Assembly (NCBI GenBank): GCA_017880745.1
Contig: JADGRR010000087.1
Span: 1 to 9,137, forward strand
DNA length: 9,137 bases
Origin: Burkholderiales bacterium
GTDB lineage: Bacteria > Pseudomonadota > Gammaproteobacteria > Burkholderiales > SG8-39
Direction of reading: 5' to 3'
Both the position numbers and the translations under genes were made by a program. Positions within the stretch are counted from its first letter, which is position 1. Every line of letters starts with the position of its first letter. Below the pieces are notes generated by a model, which searched no databases, was not told the origin of the DNA, and saw nothing but the letters and a program-made list of their open reading frames with translations. Of this stretch, positions 1-6,386 are shown one piece after another.

Positions 1-2051
1 AGGGCATCGTGCACGTCCTCGGCGGCCTGGACCGCCTGGCCGACGCAGCGGGAAAATCAAAGGCCCCTCGCGTCGAGCTCGCATTGCCGCAAGCGATTTT
101 TTCGACGAAACGGGCCTGCCCTTCCTGCGCGCGCAGCTTCCCCGAGCTCGATCCGCGGCTGTTCTCGTTCAACTCCAAGCATGGCTGGTGCGGCAGTTGC
201 CTCGGCACCGGCGTGAAGATTTCCGGCTACCACGAACCGGACTACGACAAAGACAGGGATGTAAGCCGCGAGCAGGAGGACCAGCGCCTGGACAACTTTC
301 TCGACGAGCAGGAGGAAGGCGATGAGCCCTGCCCTGCCTGCTCCGGGCAGCGCCTCAACCCCGAGGCGCTGGCGGTGCGCTTTCGCGGACGTTCGGTCGC
401 CGAGCTGGTCGCGCTGCCGGTGGCGCAATTGGGGGTATTCTTCCGCGACCTCGAAACCAGTGGGCGTGAAGCCGAGATCGCGCGCGACCTCGTCGCCGAA
501 TTGAAATCGCGCCTTTCCTTCCTCGACGAAGTCGGGCTCGGCTATCTCGCGCTCGGCCGCGCCGCGCCCACGCTCTCCGGCGGCGAGGCGCAGCGCATCC
601 GCCTCGCGGCGCAGCTCGGCTCCAACCTGCGCGGCGTGTGCTACATCCTGGACGAGCCCACGATCGGCCTGCACCCGCGCGACAACCGCGTGCTGCTGGA
701 CACGCTGGAGAAACTTCAGGCCAAGGGCAACACCCTGGTGGTGGTGGAGCACGACGAGGACACCATACGCCGCGCGGCGCATGTGCTCGACCTCGGGCCG
801 GGCGCGGGCAGCCGCGGCGGGCGCGTGGTGGCCCAAGGCTCGGCCGCGGACCTGATGGCGAATCCGGAGTCGGTCACGGGACGCTTCCTCAGGCATCCGC
901 TCCGGCATCCCCTGCATCCGCCGCGCGCCGTCAACAAGCAAACCCCGGCGCTGGACATCACGGGCGCCGATCTGCACAACCTGAAGAATCTGCATCTGCG
1001 CCTGCCGCTGGCGCGCCTGGTCGTGGTCACCGGCGTCTCGGGTTCGGGCAAGTCGACGCTCGCGCGCGAGGTGCTGCACGCCAACCTCGCGCGCCTGGTG
1101 GCGCAAACGCGCGTCTCGCCGCGCAAACGCAGACCGGTGCAACTCACCGGCTGCCGCGCGATACTCGGGGCCGAACACATCGGGCGCGTGCTCGAAGTGG
1201 ACCAGACGCCGATCGGCAAGACGCCGCGCTCCTGCCCCGCCACTTATGTCGGTTTCTGGGATACGATCCGCAGGCTGTTCGCCGACACGAGCGAGGCGCG
1301 CATGCGCGGCTGGAGCCCCTCGCGCTTTTCTTTCAATACGGGCGAAGGACGCTGTCCCGCGTGCGAGGGCCAGGGCGTGAAACGCATCGAGATGAGTTTC
1401 CTGCCCGACGTGAAAGTGCTGTGCGACGTTTGCCGCGGAGCGCGCTTCAATCCGGAAACGCTATTGGTGCAGTTCAAGGGAAAGTCGATCGGCGACGTCC
1501 TTGCCATGAACGTGGACGAAGCGGTCGAGTTTTTCTCAGCCCATCCTGCCACCCATCACGCGCTCGGCCTGCTGCAGGACGTGGGCCTGGGTTATCTGAC
1601 GCTGGGCCAGCAGAGCCCGACGCTCTCCGGCGGCGAGGCGCAGCGGATCAAGCTGGTCACGGAACTATCGAAAGTCCGCATCGACGCCGAAGGCAACGCG
1701 GCGGCGCGCCCCGGCCGCGGCGGCGCGCAAGGCCACACGCTCTACGTGCTGGACGAACCCACGGTCGGCCTGCACATGGCCGACGTGGAAAAGCTGATTC
1801 GCGTGCTGCACCGTCTGGTCGATGCCGGCAACACGGTGGTGGTGATCGAACACAATCTGGACATCATCGCCGACGCCGACTGGATCATCGACCTCGGCCC
1901 CGAGGGCGGCGACGCCGGCGGGCGCATCGCCGCCCAGGGCACGCCGGCCATGCTCGCGCGAGCGCCTGCGCGCTCGCACACCGCGCGCGTGCTGGCCGAG
2001 TTCCTCGCCAGCCGGAGCGTGCAATTGCCACTCACGCAGGCGGCAGCATGA
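1..2051 (+). CDS. uvrA: UvrA-family excinuclease ABC subunit A, 5'-truncated by window edge
   Basis: UvrA is the damage-sensing ABC-type ATPase dimer of nucleotide excision repair; it loads UvrB on lesions in the cytoplasm. The frame is open from base 3, so the true start and first Walker A lie upstream. Counting from the GTG at base 9: zinc-finger cysteines C37/C40/C61/C64, a CPAC pair at C108/C111, ABC signature LSGGEAQRI near 189, Walker B LDEPTIGLH, then the second ATPase with Walker A GVSGSGKST from 342, a second zinc module (CPAC...CDVC), signature LSGGEAQRI near 539 and Walker B LDEPTVGLH. Domain order matches the UvrA C-terminal two thirds. A Gly/Ala/Arg-rich insertion of roughly 15 residues separates ELSK from the last Walker B (about 1677-1737), absent from the E. 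coli protein as I recall it. It could be the standard repair UvrA or a UvrA paralogue, including the double-length forms seen in proteobacteria; the missing N-terminus decides. Its stop overlaps the next start (ATGA). Confidence 0.93.
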   Translation, partial: GIVHVLGGLDRLADAAGKSKAPRVELALPQAIFSTKRACPSCARSFPELDPRLFSFNSKHGWCGSCLGTGVKISGYHEPDYDKDRDVSREQEDQRLDNFLDEQEEGDEPCPACSGQRLNPEALAVRFRGRSVAELVALPVAQLGVFFRDLETSGREAEIARDLVAELKSRLSFLDEVGLGYLALGRAAPTLSGGEAQRIRLAAQLGSNLRGVCYILDEPTIGLHPRDNRVLLDTLEKLQAKGNTLVVVEHDEDTIRRAAHVLDLGPGAGSRGGRVVAQGSAADLMANPESVTGRFLRHPLRHPLHPPRAVNKQTPALDITGADLHNLKNLHLRLPLARLVVVTGVSGSGKSTLAREVLHANLARLVAQTRVSPRKRRPVQLTGCRAILGAEHIGRVLEVDQTPIGKTPRSCPATYVGFWDTIRRLFADTSEARMRGWSPSRFSFNTGEGRCPACEGQGVKRIEMSFLPDVKVLCDVCRGARFNPETLLVQFKGKSIGDVLAMNVDEAVEFFSAHPATHHALGLLQDVGLGYLTLGQQSPTLSGGEAQRIKLVTELSKVRIDAEGNAAARPGRGGAQGHTLYVLDEPTVGLHMADVEKLIRVLHRLVDAGNTVVVIEHNLDIIADADWIIDLGPEGGDAGGRIAAQGTPAMLARAPARSHTARVLAEFLASRSVQLPLTQAAA

Positions 2052-3388
2052 GCACACCCTATCGCACGCGCGTCGTGATCATGGGCGCCGCCGGCCGCGA
2101 CTTCCATAACTTCAACGTCGTCTATCGCGACGATCCGGCGTTCGAGGTCGTGGCTTTCACCGCGGCGCAGATTCCCGGCATCGCCGGACGCCGCTATCCC
2201 GCCGTACTGGCGGGCAAACTCTATCCGCAGGGCATTGCGATCGAGCCCGAGGCGGCGCTCGAGGCACTGATCCGCGCGCACGAAGTCGAGCAGGTGGTGT
2301 TCGCCTACAGCGACCTCGCCCACGCCGAAGTCATGCACCGCGCGTCGCGCGCGCTCGCCGCCGGGGCCGATTTCGCGCTGCTCGGCCCGCAGCGCACCAT
2401 GATAGCCGCAGGCAAACCGGTGATCGCGGTGTCGGCCGTGCGCACCGGCTGCGGCAAGTCTCCGGTCAGCCGCTGGATTTCGCGCGAGCTGCGATTGCGC
2501 GGCCTGCGCGCCGCCGTCGTGCGCCATCCCATGCCCTACGGCGATCTCGCGCGCCAGAGCGTGCAACGTTTCGATACGCGCGCCGACCTGGCCCGCGCGG
2601 CCTGCACCGTCGAGGAACGCGAAGAATACGAACCGCACCTTGCCGCCGGCAACATCGTCTACGCCGGCGTGGATTACGTCAGCATCATCGAGCAAGCCGG
2701 GCAGGAATCCGATCTCATCCTGTGGGACGGCGGCAACAACGATTTTCCATTCGTGCGCCCCGACCTGCACATCGTGCTGGTCGATCCCCTGCGCCCGGGC
2801 CACGAAACGGCCTACCATCCCGGCGAAACGGTGCTGCGCATGGCCGACGTCGTGCTGGTGGCGAAGGCCGACGCCGCCGAACCCGGGGCGGTGCAGCAGG
2901 TGATAGCCAACGCGCGCCGCGCCAATCCGCATGCGGCGATCCTGCGCGGCTCCATGCCGGTGCGCCTGGACGATGCGGCGGCGGTGCGCGGCCTGCGCGT
3001 GCTGGTGGTCGAAGACGGCCCCACCGTCACTCACGGCGGCATGCCGCACGGCGCCGGCTACGTCGCCGCGCTGCAGGCGGGCGCCGCGGCGATCGTCGAT
3101 CCGCGCGCATCTGCGGCCCCCGAAATCGCCGCCGTCTATGCGCAGTACCCGCACATCGGGCCGGTGCTGCCGGCGATGGGCTATTCGCCGGCGCAACTCG
3201 AAGCGCTGCGCCAAACCATCAACGCCGCCCGGGCCGACGTCGTGGTGGCCGCCACGCCGATCGATCTGGCGGCGTTGATCGATCTCGAGAAACCGGTGGT
3301 TCGCGCGCGCTATGAATTCGCCGACAGCGAAACGCCCGGGCTCGCGGCTGAACTCGACCGGTTTCTCGGCGCGCACGCTGCCGGATGA
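2048..3388 (+). CDS. Cyclic 2,3-diphosphoglycerate synthetase-like P-loop NTPase
   Basis: This 446-aa cytoplasmic protein resembles the family founded by archaeal cyclic 2,3-diphosphoglycerate synthetase (ATP-dependent ring closure of 2,3-diphosphoglycerate); bacterial members are usually annotated only as GTPase or cPGS-like. Visible features are an N-terminal nucleotide-binding-like fold (VVIMGAAGRDFHNFN, from about residue 9), a P-loop variant VRTGCGKS (131-138, K137), a WDGGNND acidic motif at 226-232, a VAKAD segment with K273 and D275 that resembles a GTPase G4 motif, and a C-terminal EKPVVRARYEF motif. The length fits the family. There is no signal peptide or membrane helix. The start ATG at 2048 overlaps the uvrA stop, and the stop overlaps the permease start, so translation is probably coupled on both sides. 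Family assignment is by recognition of motifs; the substrate in a bacterium is unknown, and I do not claim that cyclic diphosphoglycerate is made. Confidence 0.8.
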   Translation: MSTPYRTRVVIMGAAGRDFHNFNVVYRDDPAFEVVAFTAAQIPGIAGRRYPAVLAGKLYPQGIAIEPEAALEALIRAHEVEQVVFAYSDLAHAEVMHRASRALAAGADFALLGPQRTMIAAGKPVIAVSAVRTGCGKSPVSRWISRELRLRGLRAAVVRHPMPYGDLARQSVQRFDTRADLARAACTVEEREEYEPHLAAGNIVYAGVDYVSIIEQAGQESDLILWDGGNNDFPFVRPDLHIVLVDPLRPGHETAYHPGETVLRMADVVLVAKADAAEPGAVQQVIANARRANPHAAILRGSMPVRLDDAAAVRGLRVLVVEDGPTVTHGGMPHGAGYVAALQAGAAAIVDPRASAAPEIAAVYAQYPHIGPVLPAMGYSPAQLEALRQTINAARADVVVAATPIDLAALIDLEKPVVRARYEFADSETPGLAAELDRFLGAHAAG

Positions 3389-4287
3389 GCGCCCGCGACC
3401 AGCGCGCGCACCGCCGCGCGATCGCGCTCATGATCGTCGCGCCGACGCTGTGGAGCATCGCCGGAGTAGTCACGCGACAACTGGATTTTGCCGGACGCTG
3501 GGAAGTCACGTTCTGGCGCAGTTTCTTCGCCGCCGCTTTCGTGCTCGCCGCGCTGCTCGTCACCCGCGGCCGCGGCGCGTGGGCTGCGGTGCGCACCAGC
3601 GGCGGCTATGGTGTCCTGTCCGGCGCGATGTGGGCCATCATGTTCGTCGCGTTCATGCTGGCGCTGATGACCACCACCACCGCGAACACTCTGATCGTCA
3701 ACAGCATCACGCCGCTGGCGACGGCGCTGCTGGCGCGCGCAGTGCTGCGCGAACCGATCGCGCCGCGCACTTGGGCCGCCATCGCGCTCGCCATCACCGG
3801 CATGCTGTGGATGTTCGGCTCGGGCTTCGCCGGCGACGAGCCGCGCCACCTGGCCGGAATGCTGATTGCACTCGCGGTGCCTCTGGCCGCGGCGGTGAAC
3901 CTGGTGACGATCAAGCGCGCCGGCGGTTCGGTCGACCTCGTCCCGGCAGTGCTGCTAGGCGCCATTTTCTCCGCCGCCGTCACCCTGCCCTTCGCGCTGC
4001 CCTTTCATGCGGACGCGCACGACCTCGCCCTGCTTGCCGTGCTCGGCTGCCTGCAGCTGGGCTTCCCCTGCATGCTGATGTTGCGCGCGAGCCCGCATCT
4101 GTCCGCGCCCGAAATCGCGCTGCTGGCGCTGCTCGAAGTGGTTCTCGGCCCGCTGTGGGTCTGGCTCGGCGCGGGCGAAGCGCCGGCTCTGGCCACCTTG
4201 GCCGGCGGCGCGGTGGTGATCGCCGCACTGCTCTTGAACGAACTCGCCACGCTGGGCGTGCGCGCGCACGCACGGCGCAGTGCATAA
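3385..4287 (+). CDS. EamA/DMT-superfamily permease, ten membrane helices
   Basis: This 300-aa protein is a drug/metabolite-transporter type inner-membrane permease, a family that exports or imports small metabolites such as amino acids, nucleosides or organic cations. It shows the family's two repeats of about five hydrophobic helices: the first covers roughly residues 12-145 (including SIAGVVTRQLDFAGRWEVTF, SFFAAAFVLAALLV, and the TTTTANTLIVNSITPLATALLA style end-of-repeat helix followed by REPIAPRTW), the second roughly 155-290, ending LAGGAVVIAALLLNEL before a short basic tail. Length is typical. The ATG overlaps the stop of the cPGS-like gene by four bases, which makes this start firm and suggests joint expression. 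The substrate cannot be read from sequence; the context hints that it handles a product or substrate of the upstream enzyme, which is inference only. Confidence 0.9.
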   Translation: MSARDQRAHRRAIALMIVAPTLWSIAGVVTRQLDFAGRWEVTFWRSFFAAAFVLAALLVTRGRGAWAAVRTSGGYGVLSGAMWAIMFVAFMLALMTTTTANTLIVNSITPLATALLARAVLREPIAPRTWAAIALAITGMLWMFGSGFAGDEPRHLAGMLIALAVPLAAAVNLVTIKRAGGSVDLVPAVLLGAIFSAAVTLPFALPFHADAHDLALLAVLGCLQLGFPCMLMLRASPHLSAPEIALLALLEVVLGPLWVWLGAGEAPALATLAGGAVVIAALLLNELATLGVRAHARRSA

Positions 4288-4351
4288 GATTCCTTTGCAA
4301 GATGAATTCTGCGATGGGCCGATCTGGGCGAGCACGAGGGGATGCCTCCCT

Positions 4352-4384
4352 TCGGTTCAAAGAAACCAAATGAGAATCGGTTCA
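4352..4384 (+). repeat. 8-bp direct repeat pair upstream of the cyclase gene
   Basis: TCGGTTCA occurs at 4352-4359 and again at 4377-4384, 25 bases apart start to start, within the 134-base gap between the permease and the cyclase gene. Two identical half-sites a little over two helical turns apart could be a regulator binding site, but a repeat this short can arise by chance. I see no convincing promoter, hairpin with T-tract or riboswitch elsewhere in this gap. Confidence 0.3.
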
Positions 4385-4421
4385 GGCTGCAACATTTCCG
4401 CGCTTACGCCGGCGGTGTACC

Positions 4422-5759
4422 ATGTCGCGCAGAACAAGCACCCCAGCGATCGGCAAGAATGGGCATGATGGTAACAGTCGCTGCGCTCGAAGCCACATGC
4501 CGCGCGCGCCGTTAAACCTTTCGGTCCTCCACGACCTTCGGCCTGCACTCGCGCCGGCCGCGATCCTGCTCGCCGCCGTGCTCGCGCTGGTTGCCGGCCC
4601 GGCGCTGCCGCCTTCCCTCTACGGCCTGAAGACGCTGGGACCCTATGTGGTGCTGCTGCTGGGAACAGGCATGGGGGTGTGGTTCAATCGCGGCCGCGCG
4701 TTCATCGCACTTGCATCGCTGCTCGCCGCCTTTGCCGGCTACAGCCTCGCGCTCGAGATCGGCGCCGCCAGCTTCGCCACGCGCGCGGTATTCACCGCAG
4801 CCGCGATTCTCGTTCCGCTCAATTTCCTGCTGGCGCTGGTTTTCCCCGAGCGCGGCGTGTCCCACCACTTCAACTATCGCTGGCTCATGCTGGCCGTGGT
4901 GGAAACGCTGTTTGTCGCCTGGATCGCGAGCGCCGGCCGCACCAGCCTGTCCGGCACGGTGTGGCAGGACCTGCTCGAGCACTGGCTGCTCAGATCGCCG
5001 CCGATGCCGCTGCTGGGCCGGCTGCTGTTCGTCGCGGCTTTGGTCGCCGCCGCGGCCAGGGCATGGCCGAGAACCCCGGCAACGGAAATACGCCCGCTCG
5101 ACATCGGCCAGGCGGGTGCGCTGGTGGCGTTCTTCATCGCCTGCGAATGGGTGGATGCGCCCGGCGCTTTCGGCGCGTTCATGACGGCCTCGGGGGCCAT
5201 CCTGCTCGTGTCGCTGTTGCAGGAATCGCACCGCCTCGCGTTCGGCGACGAACTGACCGGCCTGCCCAGCCGCCGCGCGCTGGAAGAGCGGCTGCACGGG
5301 CTCGGTCCGGTTCACGCGATCGCGATGCTGGACGTGGACCATTTCAAGAATTTCAACGACGCCCACGGCCACGACATCGGCGACCAGGTGCTTCGGTTGG
5401 TGTCCACCCGCCTGGCGCAGGCGGCAGGCGGCGGCACGGCGTACCGTTACGGAGGCGAGGAGTTCTGCATTTTGTATCCCGAGATCAGGCTGGCCGAGGC
5501 CCTGCCGCACGTCGAAAAGATCCGCGCAGACATCGCCGCCTACCAGATGGCGGTGCGCAGGGAGGATCGGCCGAAAGACCCCGAGGCCGGAACCAAGCTG
5601 CGCCACTTGCGCTCGCCCGACAAGACGCTGTCGGTGACGGTGAGCATCGGCGTCGCCGAGCCGGACGACCAGCGCTTGACGCCCGCCGAGGTGCTGCGCG
5701 CCGCTGACCAGGCGCTGTACCGGGCGAAGGAGGCCGGGCGAAACCGGGTTTGCCGTTGA
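4422..5759 (+). CDS. Membrane-anchored GGDEF diguanylate cyclase
   Basis: The protein makes cyclic di-GMP from two GTP, controlling motility, adhesion or biofilm formation. From the ATG at 4422 it has 445 residues. An N-terminal sensor part (about 35-265) holds seven or eight hydrophobic helices (for example APAAILLAAVLALVAG, AVFTAAAILVPLNFLLALVF, GALVAFFIACEWV) with no recognisable named sensor domain. The catalytic domain starts at DELTGLPSRR (D276), carries LDVDHFKNFNDAHGHDIGD, the active-site loop GGEEF at 344-348, and ends with SIGVAEP and ADQALYRAKEAGRNRV. No RxxD inhibitory site precedes GGEEF (the preceding residues read GGGTAYRY), so product inhibition through a classical I-site is unlikely. 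Start choice is uncertain: GGCGG at 4411-4415 sits six bases before 4422, but residues 2-25 have weak G/C third-position bias and the ATG at 4497 (residue 26) would give 420 aa. No partner gene is overlapped, so it is probably its own unit. Confidence 0.93.
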   Translation: MSRRTSTPAIGKNGHDGNSRCARSHMPRAPLNLSVLHDLRPALAPAAILLAAVLALVAGPALPPSLYGLKTLGPYVVLLLGTGMGVWFNRGRAFIALASLLAAFAGYSLALEIGAASFATRAVFTAAAILVPLNFLLALVFPERGVSHHFNYRWLMLAVVETLFVAWIASAGRTSLSGTVWQDLLEHWLLRSPPMPLLGRLLFVAALVAAAARAWPRTPATEIRPLDIGQAGALVAFFIACEWVDAPGAFGAFMTASGAILLVSLLQESHRLAFGDELTGLPSRRALEERLHGLGPVHAIAMLDVDHFKNFNDAHGHDIGDQVLRLVSTRLAQAAGGGTAYRYGGEEFCILYPEIRLAEALPHVEKIRADIAAYQMAVRREDRPKDPEAGTKLRHLRSPDKTLSVTVSIGVAEPDDQRLTPAEVLRAADQALYRAKEAGRNRVCR

Positions 5760-5780
5760 CCCCTAAATGTTCAGGGTTAA
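5756..5780 (+). terminator. Weak hairpin over the cyclase stop codon, possible terminator
   Basis: TTGACCCCT (5756-5764) can pair with AGGGTTAA (5773-5780) with one bulged C and one G-U pair, leaving an eight-base loop. It begins at the cyclase stop codon and lies just before the predicted promoter of the next unit. There is no following T-run, so intrinsic termination is doubtful. Confidence 0.25.
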
Positions 5781-5783
5781 TCC

Positions 5784-5812
5784 TTGGCCCTGCTTCACGC
5801 TTAGCATAAAAT
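5784..5812 (+). promoter_or_regulatory. Candidate sigma70 promoter for the KaiC-like operon
   Basis: TTGGCC at 5784-5789 (-35-like, 4 of 6 consensus) and TAAAAT at 5807-5812 (-10, 5 of 6) are separated by exactly 17 bases. Transcription would start near 5819, giving a leader of about 145 bases before the ATG at 5964. It lies in the 204-base gap after the cyclase gene, the only sizeable gap before the downstream three-gene run. Prediction from pattern only. Confidence 0.45.
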
Positions 5813-5842
5813 CTCCGCTTTATGTGCGATAGCGTACGGAGA
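5812..5842 (+). promoter_or_regulatory. Inverted repeat over predicted start point, possible operator
   Basis: TCTCCG (5812-5817) and its exact complement CGGAGA (5837-5842) flank a 19-base centre that also holds the partly overlapping pair CGCT / AGCG. The element begins in the -10 box and covers the predicted transcription start, the classic place for a repressor site. It could alternatively fold as a stem at the very 5' end of the leader RNA. The rest of the gap to 5963 shows nothing else I can name. Confidence 0.35.
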
Positions 5843-5963
5843 GCGGCGGGCTTGATCACTAGTATGAGATATATCCGCTCAAAATTCATCCACGACCTCG
5901 ATTTACCCCGCCGGCGCCTGCAATCAACAATGGCTTAGGCACAGCGGATGCGTTGAAATTCTT

Positions 5964-6386
5964 ATGGAAACCAGTGACCGTCTGCGGCACCAGATAACCG
6001 AAAGTCTCATGGCACAGCACACTGAAACAGTTGCGGATGCCGCGATTCACTTATGGGAGCAGATGGCGACCGAAATCATTTCGATCGTCGGTGACGGTGG
6101 TTTCAATTCGCTTTACGCGAGAAGTGTATTCCTTACCCAATCGCAATTTCCGTGGCTCGCGGCAAGTTCGCCATCACCGCAGACTGATTACCGGTTCGCG
6201 GCATTGAGAATGAGCTTGGAAGGACAAACGCCTGCGCAAGCCAGCGAAGCAAACAGTCTGCTGCTCATGACTTTCACCGCAATCCTGAGTGCGTTAATTG
6301 GCGAGGACTTAACGATCAATATTTTACGTCTCGCTTGGGGCAACGACGTTTCGGACGAGGCCGGCAAGGAGTTGGAAAATGAGTAA
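5964..6386 (+). CDS. Unrecognised 140-aa protein coupled to the KaiC-like gene
   Basis: I do not recognise a named domain. The 140-residue product looks soluble and largely helical, with no signal peptide. An N-terminal helix-rich stretch (about 1-43) is followed by a segment with GDGGFNSLYARSVFLTQSQF (about 45-64), a Pro/Ser-rich turn (AASSPSPQTDY), and a C-terminal hydrophobic helix ANSLLLMTFTAILSALIGED (about 98-117) followed by LTINILRLAWG and an acidic tail. The tail overlaps the next gene by eight bases, so it is read together with the KaiC-like ATPase and is a plausible binding partner or regulator of it. The ATG at 5964 has no clear ribosome site; ATG at 6009 (residue 16) is an alternative start. 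It shows no similarity that I can see to KaiA or to the thioredoxin-like KaiB. Base composition matches the kaiC-like gene, not the GC-rich genes upstream. A real gene with fair certainty; function unknown. Confidence 0.8.
   Translation: METSDRLRHQITESLMAQHTETVADAAIHLWEQMATEIISIVGDGGFNSLYARSVFLTQSQFPWLAASSPSPQTDYRFAALRMSLEGQTPAQASEANSLLLMTFTAILSALIGEDLTINILRLAWGNDVSDEAGKELENE
6366..6371 (+). promoter_or_regulatory. Ribosome binding site of the KaiC-like gene
   Basis: AAGGAG lies seven bases before the ATG at 6379, inside the last codons of the 140-aa gene. It is the clearest Shine-Dalgarno site in the window and fixes the KaiC-like start within the upstream coding region. Confidence 0.75.

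Noticed and set aside
57..1178. Long open frame of 373 codons on the - strand opposite uvrA
   Set aside because: The product is Arg/Ala-rich without domain motifs, and the + strand carries unmistakable UvrA zinc-finger and ABC motifs over the same bases.
1742..3376. Long open frame of 544 codons on the - strand
   Set aside because: It lies opposite the well-recognised UvrA end and cPGS-like gene. Its product is Arg/His/Gly-rich low-complexity sequence with no family motif, as expected for an antisense frame in GC-rich DNA.
3312..4373. Long + strand frame of 353 codons overlapping the permease
   Set aside because: It is the out-of-frame shadow of the permease: Arg-rich with no helices, whereas the 3385 frame gives a clean ten-helix protein with a coupled start.
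4288..4421. Cyclic di-GMP riboswitch upstream of the cyclase gene
   Set aside because: I could not find the conserved core or paired helices of known GEMM-type riboswitches in this 134-base gap.
4465..4515. Sixteen-codon open frame that could be a leader peptide ahead of the cyclase ATG at 4497
   Set aside because: There is no strong ribosome site, attenuator hairpin or codon run; it overlaps the extended cyclase frame and is easily explained by chance.
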